Part shown: positions 56,230-64,000 of the stretch, piece by piece
How positions within the stretch are numbered: position 1 is the stretch's first letter
Layout of the letters: every line of letters begins with the position of its first letter
Assembly: GCA_001769195.1 (NCBI GenBank)
Contig: MEOK01000019.1
Span: 8,715 to 72,714 of the forward strand
Origin: Bacteroidetes bacterium GWF2_40_14
GTDB taxonomy: Bacteria > Bacteroidota > Bacteroidia > Bacteroidales > UBA932
Reading direction: 5' to 3'
Length of the DNA stretch: 64,000 nt
Made by a program: the position numbers and the translations under genes
The notes under the pieces: generated by a model
What the model was told of the DNA's origin: nothing
The model's input: only the letters and a program-made list of their open reading frames with translations
Databases searched by the model: none

Positions 56230-57651
56230 ATGAATTCAGCTTTAAAATTACTGAAAAACTCAAGAAGTGCACGGTGGATAGTGCTGATTAGCCTCTCTTT
56301 GCCGATGTTCGCTTCTTACTTCTTTGACGACTTCTTTAGTGGAATCGGTCATATCTTTAATAATCCTCAAAATCTCGATCTTGCATGGAACCTTAGTGAT
56401 TATGGCCTGTATGGAGGTGCTTACTCACTTCTGTGTGTATGGGGAGGTCTTGTAATTTGTGGTATGTTGCTGGACAAATGGGGAGTCAGGTTTACAGGCT
56501 CTCTATTTGTAGGGTTAATGGTTATAGGGTCAATTATTGTTATTTATGCAATATCGGAAACATTTGCACACAGCGGTTTGTATCTTTTGTTGGCTAAAGC
56601 ATTCAATAAACCCTCCCTGGCGCTGGCATATGCAGGATGTGCAATTTTCGGTCTGGGCAGTGAAATTGCCGGCGTAGCCGTAACACGTTCTATAGCAAAA
56701 TGGTTCAAAGGTAAGGAGATGGCTCTGGCAATGGGGCTCCAGCTTGCTTTTGCACGTATGGGTACTGCCACGGCTCTTATTGTTGTTCCTAGGATAGTTA
56801 ACCTTGATCAGGCATACATTCCGTTCTCAGAAACCAGCAAACCTGCTCTTGTGGCCTTAATTCTCATGTGTGTTGCCTTAGTGTTATGGTCTATGTTTGT
56901 TTTCATGGACAGTAAGTACGACAGACAGAATGCAGAAGAGGACAGGAAGAATGATGTTGTTAAGGAGAAGGAGGAGAAATTCAAGTTTTCAGATATTTTA
57001 CGGATTCTGGGTAACAAGCAATTCATCCTTATCTCTTTGCTTTGTGTGTTCTTCTATTGTTGTATAATATCATTCAGACGGTTTGCAACTACAATAATCA
57101 TCCCTCGTTTTGGAATAGAAGGTGAAGTGGCATCTCTTATGGTATCATTGATTCCTTTCGCAACCATGATCTTTACTCCGCTTTTCGGTTCACTCATAGA
57201 TTCAAAGGGAAAGGCGAGCAGCTTTATGATCCTGGGTTCGTTTTTGGTACTAATATCACATCTAATTATTGGTTTTGCTCCGGGCATTGAGTTTTTCGGA
57301 TATCTTGGAGTAGCTATTCTGGGTATTGGTTATTCATTGGTTCCGGCTGCGATGTGGCCTACCGTTCCAAAAATTATTCCGGAAAAGAATCTGGGTACTG
57401 CCTATTCGCTTATTTACTGGATACAGAATATGGGAATGCTGGTTGTGCCGATATTTGTCGGGATAATCATAACTAAGACTACTGAGTCAATTCCAGATAA
57501 GGGTGCTGCAAGCCTGCAATCGGCAGTCAACGCAGAGTACTTCTTTGTTGCTCTTTCATTAGTGGCGATTGCTATTGCATTTATGTTGCGCAGATCATCA
57601 CTGCAGAATCCGCAACTTATGATTGATTTGCCAAACAAACGAAAGAAATAA
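56230..57651 (+). CDS. Major facilitator superfamily transporter (second of two)
   Basis: 473-residue paralogue of the preceding gene, with the same topology. Shared blocks include LLDKWGVRF, SLIDSKGKASSFMI and SLVPAAMWPTVPKIIPEKNL followed by GTAYSLIYWIQNMGM. It differs by a longer charged central loop (about residues 235-255, rich in Glu and Lys). The pair may form a heteromeric or substrate-diversified system; this is speculative. It ends at the terminator at 57665-57696. Confidence 0.85.
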   Translation: MNSALKLLKNSRSARWIVLISLSLPMFASYFFDDFFSGIGHIFNNPQNLDLAWNLSDYGLYGGAYSLLCVWGGLVICGMLLDKWGVRFTGSLFVGLMVIGSIIVIYAISETFAHSGLYLLLAKAFNKPSLALAYAGCAIFGLGSEIAGVAVTRSIAKWFKGKEMALAMGLQLAFARMGTATALIVVPRIVNLDQAYIPFSETSKPALVALILMCVALVLWSMFVFMDSKYDRQNAEEDRKNDVVKEKEEKFKFSDILRILGNKQFILISLLCVFFYCCIISFRRFATTIIIPRFGIEGEVASLMVSLIPFATMIFTPLFGSLIDSKGKASSFMILGSFLVLISHLIIGFAPGIEFFGYLGVAILGIGYSLVPAAMWPTVPKIIPEKNLGTAYSLIYWIQNMGMLVVPIFVGIIITKTTESIPDKGAASLQSAVNAEYFFVALSLVAIAIAFMLRRSSLQNPQLMIDLPNKRKK

Positions 57652-57664
57652 TTTAACTAAGAGG

Positions 57665-57696
57665 GGCTGTCTAAAAAAAAATGGCAGCCTTTTTTA
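57665..57696 (+). terminator. Terminator after the MFS pair
   Basis: GGCTGTC (57665-57671) pairs with GGCAGCC (57683-57689) with one G-U, and seven T follow. Confidence 0.85.
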
Positions 57697-57702
57697 TTTT
57701 TT

Positions 57703-57801
57703 ACGGTTACCTGTATCAGCACGGAAAATCCTCCCCACCTGACGGTGGGTCCCCTCCCTATTCGGGAGCCAATGTTTTCCTTTGCTGATACAGGTAACCG
57801 T
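57703..57801. repeat. 99-bp inverted-repeat element with predicted four-way-junction fold
   Basis: The outer arms are a perfect 19-bp inverted repeat: ACGGTTACCTGTATCAGCA (57703-57721) and its complement (57783-57801). Inside, GGAAAA (57723-57728) pairs with TTTTCC (57775-57780). Two more hairpins sit within that: CCCACC/GGTGGG (57734-57749, 4-nt loop) and CTCCC/GGGAG (57754-57768, 5-nt loop). The whole folds as a cruciform on either strand. It contains no reading frame and is not followed by a T-run. It lies between two normal terminators of convergent genes. Confidence 0.75.
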
Positions 57802-57814
57802 TTAAGAGAACAAT

Positions 57815-57852
57815 AAAAAAGGCCAATTAAAATCGTTTTAGTTGGCCCCTTT
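57815..57852. terminator. Terminator after purA
   Basis: GGCCAATTAAAA (57821-57832) pairs with TTTTAGTTGGCC (57836-57847) with one G-U around the loop TCG. An A-run precedes it, which is the U-tract for the minus strand; a short T-run follows on the plus strand. Confidence 0.85.
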
Positions 57853-57871
57853 TACTTTCGTTATACTTTCT

Positions 57872-59134
57872 TTATCGTATTATTGTTTGTTCCCTGTCGG
57901 GGCCGAGCGAGATGATATTGATCGGTATACCGGTCTCCTTTTCTATGAAGCGGACATATGTCATGAATTCATAAGGCAGGTCGTCCTCTTTTGTGATTTT
58001 TGTGAGGTCTCTTTTCCATCCTTTGAACTCTTTGTATATTGGTTCAATTTCTGCAAAGGTATCGTAGGGTACCTGATCTGTTTTCTTGCCGTCAATTTTA
58101 TACGAGACAGCTATCTTTATAATATCCAATGTATCCATAACGTCAGCCTTCATCATAATCAACTGGTTTACACCGTTAATCATAACTGCATATTTAAGAG
58201 CGACAAGATCTAACCAGCCGGTTCTCCTTGGTCTGCCTGTAGTGGCTCCAAATTCGAAACCGAGTTTACGAAGGTTCTCTCCTGTCTCGTCATTAAGCTC
58301 GGTAGGAAAAGGACCACTGCCAACTCTGGTACAATATGCCTTGAAGATTCCGGATACTGTTCCTATACTTGAAGGGGAGATACCAAGACCGGTACATGCC
58401 CCTGCACAGGTTGTGGTTGATGATGTTACAAATGGGTATGAGCCAAAGTCTACATCAAGCATGGAGCCCTGGGCACCCTCTGCAAGAACACGTTTGTTCT
58501 CATCCAGCATGTGATTTATCGCATATTCTCCGTCAATTAGTGTGAATTGCTTAAGGAAATCTATTGACTCCAACCATTGAGATTCATTCTCGTCAATGTC
58601 GCAAGGGTAATCAAATTGTTTGAGAAAGCTTATATGCTTGTTTTTTAGGGCATAGAACCTTTCTGTGAAGTTAGGAGAGAGAATGTCACCAACCCTGACT
58701 CCATTCCTTCCTGTTTTGTCCATATATGTAGGTCCTATTCCTTTTAAAGTCGATCCTATCTTTGAGGCACCTTTTGAGGCCTCTGAGGCAGCATCAATGA
58801 TTCTGTGTGTTGGTAATATAAGGTGTGCCTTTTTAGAGATAAGCAGGCGCTCCTTGACCGGTACTCCCATCTCCAGCAGTTTGTTACACTCTTCCATAAA
58901 TATTACAGGGTCTAACACAACGCCATTACCAATGATATTTTGTGTGTTTTTTCTGAAAATTCCTGAAGGAATTGAATGAAGAACAAATTTTTTATCTTCG
59001 AACTGTAGCGAATGGCCGGCATTTGGCCCACCCTGAAAACGTGCAATAACCGGATATCCTTTGGCAAGAACATCTACAATCTTTCCTTTCCCCTCATCTC
59101 CCCATTGGAGTCCTAGAATAACATCAACTTTCAT
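57872..59134 (-). CDS. purA: Adenylosuccinate synthetase
   Basis: 420-residue GTP-dependent enzyme that joins IMP and aspartate on the way to AMP. The N-terminal P-loop-like LGLQWGDEGKGKIVDVLAKG is diagnostic, followed by RFQGGPNAGHS and the IMP-site block GIGPTYMDKTGRNGVR. The AEGAQGSMLDVDFGSYPFVT segment is also conserved. It is the last gene of a minus-strand run lysS, RNA methyltransferase, aroE, ssb, purA, 18 bp after ssb. Confidence 0.97.
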   Translation of the reverse strand: MKVDVILGLQWGDEGKGKIVDVLAKGYPVIARFQGGPNAGHSLQFEDKKFVLHSIPSGIFRKNTQNIIGNGVVLDPVIFMEECNKLLEMGVPVKERLLISKKAHLILPTHRIIDAASEASKGASKIGSTLKGIGPTYMDKTGRNGVRVGDILSPNFTERFYALKNKHISFLKQFDYPCDIDENESQWLESIDFLKQFTLIDGEYAINHMLDENKRVLAEGAQGSMLDVDFGSYPFVTSSTTTCAGACTGLGISPSSIGTVSGIFKAYCTRVGSGPFPTELNDETGENLRKLGFEFGATTGRPRRTGWLDLVALKYAVMINGVNQLIMMKADVMDTLDIIKIAVSYKIDGKKTDQVPYDTFAEIEPIYKEFKGWKRDLTKITKEDDLPYEFMTYVRFIEKETGIPINIISLGPDREQTIIR

Positions 59135-59152
59135 AATTATATTTAAAATTTA

Positions 59153-59572
59153 TTAAAAAGGCAGATCGTCTGGTAAATCCTCTCCATAAGATTCTGCCGG
59201 TGCCACAATTTGCTGAATGGTCCGGGGAGCAGGCTGTGATTCCTGTTTTTTGCCCAGTAATTGAATGGAGTCGGCAAGAATCTCCACTGAATACCTTTTC
59301 TGACCCTCTTTGTCCACCCAGTTGTTCGTTTTTATTCTCCCTTCAACAAAGAGTTGGGATCCCTTTTTTACATACTTTTCCACTCTCTCTGCAAGTGCTC
59401 TCCAGCATACTATGTTATGCCATTCTGTCTGCTCCTGCCACTCTCCGTTTTTATCTTTATAGCGCTCTGTTGTAGCGAGAGCAAGGCTGGCGACGACAGA
59501 GTCATTTTCAAGATGGCGAATCTCAGGGTCTTTACCAACATTACCAATCAACATTACCTTATTCAGCGACAT
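59153..59572 (-). CDS. ssb: Single-stranded DNA-binding protein
   Basis: 139-residue SSB that coats single-stranded DNA during replication and repair. The OB-fold covers about 1-105 (NKVMLIGNVGKDPEIRHLEN, EWHNIVCWRALAERVEKYVK, GSQLFVEGRIKTNNW). The acidic tip EDLPDDLPF recruits partner proteins. It has its own -7 element at 59596-59603. Confidence 0.97.
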   Translation of the reverse strand: MSLNKVMLIGNVGKDPEIRHLENDSVVASLALATTERYKDKNGEWQEQTEWHNIVCWRALAERVEKYVKKGSQLFVEGRIKTNNWVDKEGQKRYSVEILADSIQLLGKKQESQPAPRTIQQIVAPAESYGEDLPDDLPF

Positions 59573-59595
59573 AACACGTTCTTATTTGGTATCTA

Positions 59596-59603
59596 CAAAG
59601 ATA
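59596..59603 (-). promoter_or_regulatory. -7 element upstream of ssb
   Basis: The minus strand reads TATCTTTG, a full match to TAnnTTTG, 23 bp before the ssb ATG and just upstream of the aroE stop codon at 59611. It would let ssb and purA be expressed apart from the upstream genes. The -33 box is weak. Confidence 0.45.
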
Positions 59604-59610
59604 AAAAACT

Positions 59611-60366
59611 TTAAATATTATCTAACATTAATCGCATTGAATCAACATTGGGAGAGGTGGATGTAAACAACTGAAATGACTGTACCGCTTGGTTTAATAG
59701 CCAATATTTACCCGATATATATTTTGCATTGCATAGATTTTCTACTTCCGATAACTGAGGTGATTTGTAGTTGGCCTCAAAAACAATTTTTCCGGTAAAA
59801 TCAATTTTATTAAGAATATCTAGTGATAAGGAAAGTGTGTTTATGAAAAGAGTGCAGTGCTTTATTTCGTTTTGCAGGTGTTCGATGCTTTTGTAATGAA
59901 TTCCGGCAGAATCAGAAAAGAGCTTAGCCTTGCTTTCTGACCTGTTCACGATTGTAACACGGCATCCTTCTGCCTTGGCAGCCACCGCTGCGGCCCGTCC
60001 TGCTCCTCCACATCCCAGAACAACAACTTTGTCACCCTTGCATACATAACTCCCTATGCTCTCTTTTACACCGTAAAAATCTGTATTGTATGCCGATATC
60101 TGGTTCCCTTCTTTTAATATGAGATTCGACGCCCCGATAATGTCTGTTAGATGATCCCTCTTGTCTGCATATCTAAGGATATCTTCTTTATATGGGGTTG
60201 TTACATTCAATCCGTTAAAACCTTCATTGTGGAATCTCATTACAGCCTCTTCTACTGTTGCTGCAAAAAGCAGTTCGTATGAATGTACGGAACCTCGATA
60301 GGCTGCCCGGAAGAGGGCAGGACTCAGACTGTGGGAGATAGGGTCTCCAATTAAGGCAAATCGCAT
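59611..60366 (-). CDS. aroE: Shikimate dehydrogenase
   Basis: 251-residue NADP-linked enzyme that reduces 3-dehydroshikimate in aromatic amino-acid synthesis. The substrate domain begins MRFALIGDPISHSLSPALFR, and GLNVTTPYKEDI carries the catalytic Lys. The nucleotide-binding loop is VVLGCGGAGRAAAVAA followed by VTIVNRSESKA. Slightly short but complete. It is 10 bp downstream of the RNA methyltransferase gene. Confidence 0.95.
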   Translation of the reverse strand: MRFALIGDPISHSLSPALFRAAYRGSVHSYELLFAATVEEAVMRFHNEGFNGLNVTTPYKEDILRYADKRDHLTDIIGASNLILKEGNQISAYNTDFYGVKESIGSYVCKGDKVVVLGCGGAGRAAAVAAKAEGCRVTIVNRSESKAKLFSDSAGIHYKSIEHLQNEIKHCTLFINTLSLSLDILNKIDFTGKIVFEANYKSPQLSEVENLCNAKYISGKYWLLNQAVQSFQLFTSTSPNVDSMRLMLDNI

Positions 60367-60376
60367 AAAAAATTAT

Positions 60377-61171
60377 TCAATATTTAAAATCTCTCTGTCT
60401 GAGAGCTTCGAAACACAATATGGCGGTTGAAACCGAAACATTCAGCGAATCTATTGTACCGTTCATTGGAATTTTTATCCTGGCATCTGCTCTCTCTCTC
60501 CAAAATGGTTTCAACCCGTCTGACTCACTGCCCATGACAAGTGCTGTTGGGGAGGTCATGTCGGTTTTGTGATACCATCCGGCAGCCTGCAACTCAGCTG
60601 TTAATATTTTTAATCCGTTACTCTTTAACCATACATAACACTCATCCGATGTACAACTACATACCTGATTCGTGAAAATGCCACCTAGGCTAGACCTTAT
60701 GACATTAGGATTAAAGAGATCTGTAAGAGGGTCACATATGATAACAGCATCCGCTTTTGCAGCATCTGCTGTTCTCAATATAGCTCCAAGGTTCCCGGGT
60801 TTCTCCACCGATTCCAGTACAATCACCAGAGGATTCTCCGATAGCTTTATATCATTTAGTTTAAGTTTTTTCTCCCGCACTATAGCAGTGACGCCTTCTG
60901 TTCCTCCTCTGTAAGCAATCTTTGAGTAAACATTTGAAGTGACTGAATAAAGATGGTTGCAAGTAATATTAGATGCAAGTTCTTGAGGATACTCATCAGA
61001 GAAGAAAAAGAGAGATTCTATTTCATAGCCGTTCCTTATACAAGCTTCCAACTCCCTTATTCCCTCAACAATAAACAAACCCTTCTCCCTGCGCTCTCTG
61101 GATTTCTCCTGAAGCTCAATAAGTTCCTTAATTTTTGGATTCTTTGTAGAAGAGAGGCTGTCTATAAACAT
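60377..61171 (-). CDS. TrmH/SpoU-family RNA 2'-O-methyltransferase
   Basis: 264-residue SPOUT methyltransferase. An N-terminal substrate-binding domain (about 1-105) includes KNPKIKELIELQEKSRERRE and KGLFIVEGIRELE. The C-terminal knotted domain carries the three SpoU motifs: ESVEKPGNLGAILRTADAAK, ALVMGSESDGLKPFW, and IPMNGTIDSLNVSVSTAILC. The target (rRNA or tRNA position) is not determinable. The ATG at 61171 gives MFIDSLSSTKNP; a longer frame from 61213 overlaps lysS and is unlikely. It lies 1 bp after the lysS stop codon. Confidence 0.92.
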   Translation of the reverse strand: MFIDSLSSTKNPKIKELIELQEKSRERREKGLFIVEGIRELEACIRNGYEIESLFFFSDEYPQELASNITCNHLYSVTSNVYSKIAYRGGTEGVTAIVREKKLKLNDIKLSENPLVIVLESVEKPGNLGAILRTADAAKADAVIICDPLTDLFNPNVIRSSLGGIFTNQVCSCTSDECYVWLKSNGLKILTAELQAAGWYHKTDMTSPTALVMGSESDGLKPFWRERADARIKIPMNGTIDSLNVSVSTAILCFEALRQRDFKY

Positions 61172-61172
61172 A

Positions 61173-62687
61173 TTATAAATTTTCGGGACGCATTTGAGGG
61201 AAGAAAAGCACATCCTGTATTGAAGGAGAGTTGGTCATAAACATTGTAAGCCTGTCTATGCCTATGCCCATACCCGATGTAGGAGGCATTCCGTATTCAA
61301 GTGCCCGTACGAAGTCCATGTCAATAAACATAGCCTCATCGTCACCCTTGTCCTTAAGTCTTATCTGGTCCTGGAACCTCTCCAACTGGTCGATAGGATC
61401 ATTGAGCTCGCTGTAGGCATTGGCAAGTTCCTTTCCATTTACAAATAGTTCAAAACGCTCTGTAAGAGAAGGATTTGTCCTGTGCCGTTTGGTAAGAGGC
61501 GAAGTTTCTACCGGATAGTCTGTGATAAATGTAGGCTGAATAAGGTGGTGTTCGCAATACTCACCAAAAATTGCATCTATCATTTTTCCATAACCCATGC
61601 TTTTTGTTACTGGGACATTTATTTTCTCGCAGACAGACCTCAGTTCATCCTCGCTCATTCCGGCTACATCTACCTTTGCATACTCTTTTATGGCATCAAG
61701 CATAGGCAGTCTTCTGTAAGGGGCCTTGAACTCAATCTCCTTGTCACCTAATGTTAGTTGTGTTTTGTTGTGAAGAGCCACTGCTACGTTCTCTATCATC
61801 TTCTCAACAAATTCCATCATCCAGAAGTAGTCTTTATAAGCAACATAAATTTCAAGTACTGTGAATTCCGGGTTATGTGTCCTGTCCATTCCTTCATTCC
61901 GGAAATCCTTTGCAAACTCATAAACACCTGTAAAACCTCCAACTATAAGTCTCTTAAGATAAAGCTCGTTTGCAATGCGCAGGTATAACGGAATATCAAG
62001 TGCATTATGGTGTGATATAAATGGTCTCGCATTTGCTCCACCCGGAATAGGTTGAAGAATAGGAGTTTCAACTTCCAGATATTCATGATCATTAAAGAAG
62101 TTGCGCATGGTATTTATAATCTTGCTACGCTTAACGAATGTATCCCTTACTGCCGGATTAACTATTAGGTCGACATAGCGCATTCGATATCTTAGTTCAG
62201 GATCTGAAAAGGCATCATAAATCTGGTCTTCCTTCTCTTTGACAATTGGCAGCACCCTTAGTGACTTGCTTAGAACCTTCATCTCTTTTGCGTGTATGCT
62301 CAGTTCACCAGTCTGTGTAATAAATGCAAACCCCTTTATACCAATTATGTCCCCAATGTCAAGAAGCTTTTTAAACACAGTGTTGTAAAGTGTCTTATCC
62401 TCTCCCTGACAAATCTCGTCTCTTTTTATATAAACCTGTATTCTCCCTTTTTCATCCTGAAGTTCAATAAAAGCAGCTGCACCCATTATTCTCCGAGTCA
62501 TTATTCTGCCGGCAATTTTTATATCCTGAAGATTCTTTTGCTCCGAGTCATACTGCTCTTTTATCTGCAGGCTAGTGATATTTACTTCGAATGCCTCTGC
62601 CGGATAAGGATTGATACCCAGTTCCTGCATGGCTCTGAGTGAATCCCGTCTGTTCTGTTCTTGCTCGTTTAGTTCTGAATGCTCCAT
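61173..62687 (-). CDS. lysS: Lysyl-tRNA synthetase, class II
   Basis: 504-residue class II LysRS. The N-terminal OB anticodon-binding domain (about 50-160, [20 protein letters not shown]) precedes the catalytic domain. Motif 1 is around [20 protein letters not shown], motif 2 around [18 protein letters not shown], motif 3 [20 protein letters not shown]. It is shorter than Bacteroides homologues that carry an added C-terminal domain, ending at the catalytic core plus [11 protein letters not shown]. The ATG at 62687 ([17 protein letters not shown]) fits the family; one at 62714 would lie within or before the promoter. It heads a five-gene run. Confidence 0.96.
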   Translation of the reverse strand: MEHSELNEQEQNRRDSLRAMQELGINPYPAEAFEVNITSLQIKEQYDSEQKNLQDIKIAGRIMTRRIMGAAAFIELQDEKGRIQVYIKRDEICQGEDKTLYNTVFKKLLDIGDIIGIKGFAFITQTGELSIHAKEMKVLSKSLRVLPIVKEKEDQIYDAFSDPELRYRMRYVDLIVNPAVRDTFVKRSKIINTMRNFFNDHEYLEVETPILQPIPGGANARPFISHHNALDIPLYLRIANELYLKRLIVGGFTGVYEFAKDFRNEGMDRTHNPEFTVLEIYVAYKDYFWMMEFVEKMIENVAVALHNKTQLTLGDKEIEFKAPYRRLPMLDAIKEYAKVDVAGMSEDELRSVCEKINVPVTKSMGYGKMIDAIFGEYCEHHLIQPTFITDYPVETSPLTKRHRTNPSLTERFELFVNGKELANAYSELNDPIDQLERFQDQIRLKDKGDDEAMFIDMDFVRALEYGMPPTSGMGIGIDRLTMFMTNSPSIQDVLFFPQMRPENL

Positions 62688-62711
62688 GAAATCAATCTTT
62701 TTAATGAATGG

Positions 62712-62758
62712 CAAAAATAACTTTTTTTATCAACTTCTGAAAATATTAAGTACATTTG
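62712..62758. promoter_or_regulatory. Divergent lysS/recJ promoters
   Basis: Minus-strand TATTTTTG (62712-62719) lies 24 bp before the lysS ATG. Plus-strand TACATTTG (62751-62758) lies 7 bp before the recJ ATG at 62766, so recJ mRNA may be leaderless. Both match TAnnTTTG. For lysS a TTTC lies at the right -33 distance. Confidence 0.6.
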
Positions 62759-62765
62759 CGAGGAT

Positions 62766-64000
62766 ATGGCCTTAGATAAAAAGTGGATAGTAAGAGAACC
62801 GGGCAACCCGGCATTAGTACGTCAGTTGTCTTCTGAATTAGGGGTAGACCAGACGCTGGCAAACCTTTTAGTCCAGAGAAACATAAAATCACAATCGGAG
62901 GCCAGATCATTTCTAAGACCCCAACTTGATCAGCTGCACGACCCATTTCTCATGAAAGATATGGACAAAGCAGTAGAGCGACTTAACTGGGCACTCAATA
63001 AAAGCGAGAAAATACTTATTTATGGTGATTACGATGTAGACGGAACCACTGCTGTAACTCTTGTATATACTTTTTTGCGAAGATATGGTGAAGATAATCT
63101 TGATTATTATATACCTAACAGATATACAGAAGGTTATGGAGTTTCGTACAAGGGTATTGACTGGGCGCATGAAAATGGTTTCTCTCTGATAATCGCACTG
63201 GACTGTGGTATAAAGGCAGTTGAAAAGGTCAAATATGCAAAAGAGAGAGGTATAGATTTCATAATCTGCGACCATCATCTTCCTGACGAGCACCTGCCAG
63301 AAGCTATTGCTGTGCTGGACCCTAAAAGAAATGACTGCAGTTACCCATTCGACGATCTTTCCGGATGTGGTGTAGGGTTTAAATTCATGCAGGCTTTTTC
63401 TAAGACAAAGGGAATTCCTTTTGAGGAGATCCTTCCACTTTTAGATCTTCTGGCTGTGAGCATAGCATCTGACCTTGTATCTATTACAGGAGAAAACAGG
63501 GTTCTTGCCTATTTTGGATTAAAACAGCTGAACTTGTCCCCAAGGAAGGGACTTCTGTCAATTATCAAACTGGCCGGACTAGAAAAGCACATGATTACAG
63601 TCGATGATATTGTATTCAAAATAGGGCCAAGGATAAACGCAGCCGGAAGGATGGAATCGGGCAAGACTGCTGTCGATCTGCTCACCTCAAGAAGCGATGT
63701 AGATGCCAAGACAATAGGTGATACAATTAACACTCACAATAACGACAGAAAGAACGAAGACAGGAAGATAACTCTGGAGGCGAGCGAAATGGCTGCTCTG
63801 GTAAGGAATTTTTCTGAAAAGCGATCGACTGTCGTATACAACCCCGACTGGCACAAGGGTGTGCTTGGGATTGTGGCATCAAGACTCGTTGAAACTTTCT
63901 ATAAACCGACAATTGTATTGTGCCGCTCAAACGGACTTATAACAGGTTCTGCCAGGAGTATCCCGGGATTCGACCTTTATGAGGCAATAGAGCATACTTC
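62766..64000 (+). CDS. recJ: Single-stranded-DNA exonuclease RecJ, N-terminal part
   Basis: The first 411 codons of recJ; the gene runs off the right edge. RecJ degrades single-stranded DNA 5' to 3' in recombination and mismatch repair. DHH-phosphoesterase motifs are in order: LIYGDYDVDGTTAV, the ALDCGIK segment, ICDHHLP and SDLVSITG; the DHHA1 part follows with FKIGPRINAAGRMESG and DWHKGVLGIVASRLVE. The ATG at 62766 is seven bases after the -7 element. No interruption is seen in the visible part. Confidence 0.95.
   Translation, partial: MALDKKWIVREPGNPALVRQLSSELGVDQTLANLLVQRNIKSQSEARSFLRPQLDQLHDPFLMKDMDKAVERLNWALNKSEKILIYGDYDVDGTTAVTLVYTFLRRYGEDNLDYYIPNRYTEGYGVSYKGIDWAHENGFSLIIALDCGIKAVEKVKYAKERGIDFIICDHHLPDEHLPEAIAVLDPKRNDCSYPFDDLSGCGVGFKFMQAFSKTKGIPFEEILPLLDLLAVSIASDLVSITGENRVLAYFGLKQLNLSPRKGLLSIIKLAGLEKHMITVDDIVFKIGPRINAAGRMESGKTAVDLLTSRSDVDAKTIGDTINTHNNDRKNEDRKITLEASEMAALVRNFSEKRSTVVYNPDWHKGVLGIVASRLVETFYKPTIVLCRSNGLITGSARSIPGFDLYEAIEHT

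Noticed and set aside
57703-57801. Insertion sequence or transposon end
   Set aside because: No transposase frame or flanking duplication is present; the stems and hairpins are better described as a structured repeat.
1-64000. CRISPR arrays, integrases, phage genes or rRNA genes
   Set aside because: No regularly spaced repeats, recombinase motifs, phage structural genes or rRNA-like sequence were seen on either strand.

Overview
The window reads as chromosomal DNA of an anaerobic member of the Bacteroidota, most likely order Bacteroidales. The evidence is a SusC/SusD pair, BACON domains, rubrerythrin and 2-oxoacid:ferredoxin oxidoreductase. Many genes are also preceded by the Bacteroides-type promoter element TAnnTTTG, and Shine-Dalgarno sequences are scarce. 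I cannot fix the family or genus from the sequence alone. No rRNA, CRISPR array, integrase or intact insertion sequence was found.

Layout. 1-9.5 kb: housekeeping genes, namely a Gate-domain membrane protein (cut by the window edge), rubrerythrin, Xaa-Pro aminopeptidase, a LysM/periplasmic-binding fusion, purC, a glycosyltransferase, an OmpH-like protein, pdxJ, nadK and uppS. 9.5-16.3 kb: bamA with two OmpH/Skp-like genes, murI and a membrane pyrophosphatase. 16.3-23 kb: a gene-poor stretch with a possible pseudogene remnant, a TlpA-like lipoprotein, a gamma-carbonic-anhydrase-like protein, korAB and gdhA. 23-31.4 kb: an AT-rich class I lanthipeptide-type biosynthetic cluster, all on the minus strand: precursor, LanC cyclase, split LanB dehydratase (two proteins), C39-peptidase ABC exporter and HlyD adaptor. 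31.7-38.5 kb: susD and susC, divergent from a secreted BACON/M64 peptidase lipoprotein. 38.5-51.5 kb: the transcription/translation block, which reads on the minus strand as tRNA-Thr, Tyr, Gly, Thr, tuf, tRNA-Trp, secE, nusG, rplK, rplA, rplJ, rplL, rpoB, rpoC. 51.5-64 kb: a FeoB-like transport domain lacking its GTPase part, dxs, two paralogous MFS carriers, a remarkable folded intergenic element, then purA, ssb, aroE, an RNA methyltransferase and lysS (minus strand), and the start of recJ.

How the genes fit together. The most distinctive system is the lanthipeptide cluster. An 82-residue precursor has a double-glycine leader and a long, acidic, six-cysteine core. It would be dehydrated by the split LanB, cyclised by LanC, and trimmed and exported by the C39 transporter with the HlyD adaptor. 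No immunity gene, regulator or outer-membrane channel accompanies it. A perfect 14-bp inverted repeat pairs across the lanC start codon, which suggests that the precursor is made in excess over the enzymes. Other points of note are a 99-bp element predicted to fold as a four-way junction, a FeoB transport domain without a G domain, a glutamate racemase gene whose ATG directly follows a terminator U-tract, and several nearly leaderless divergent promoters.
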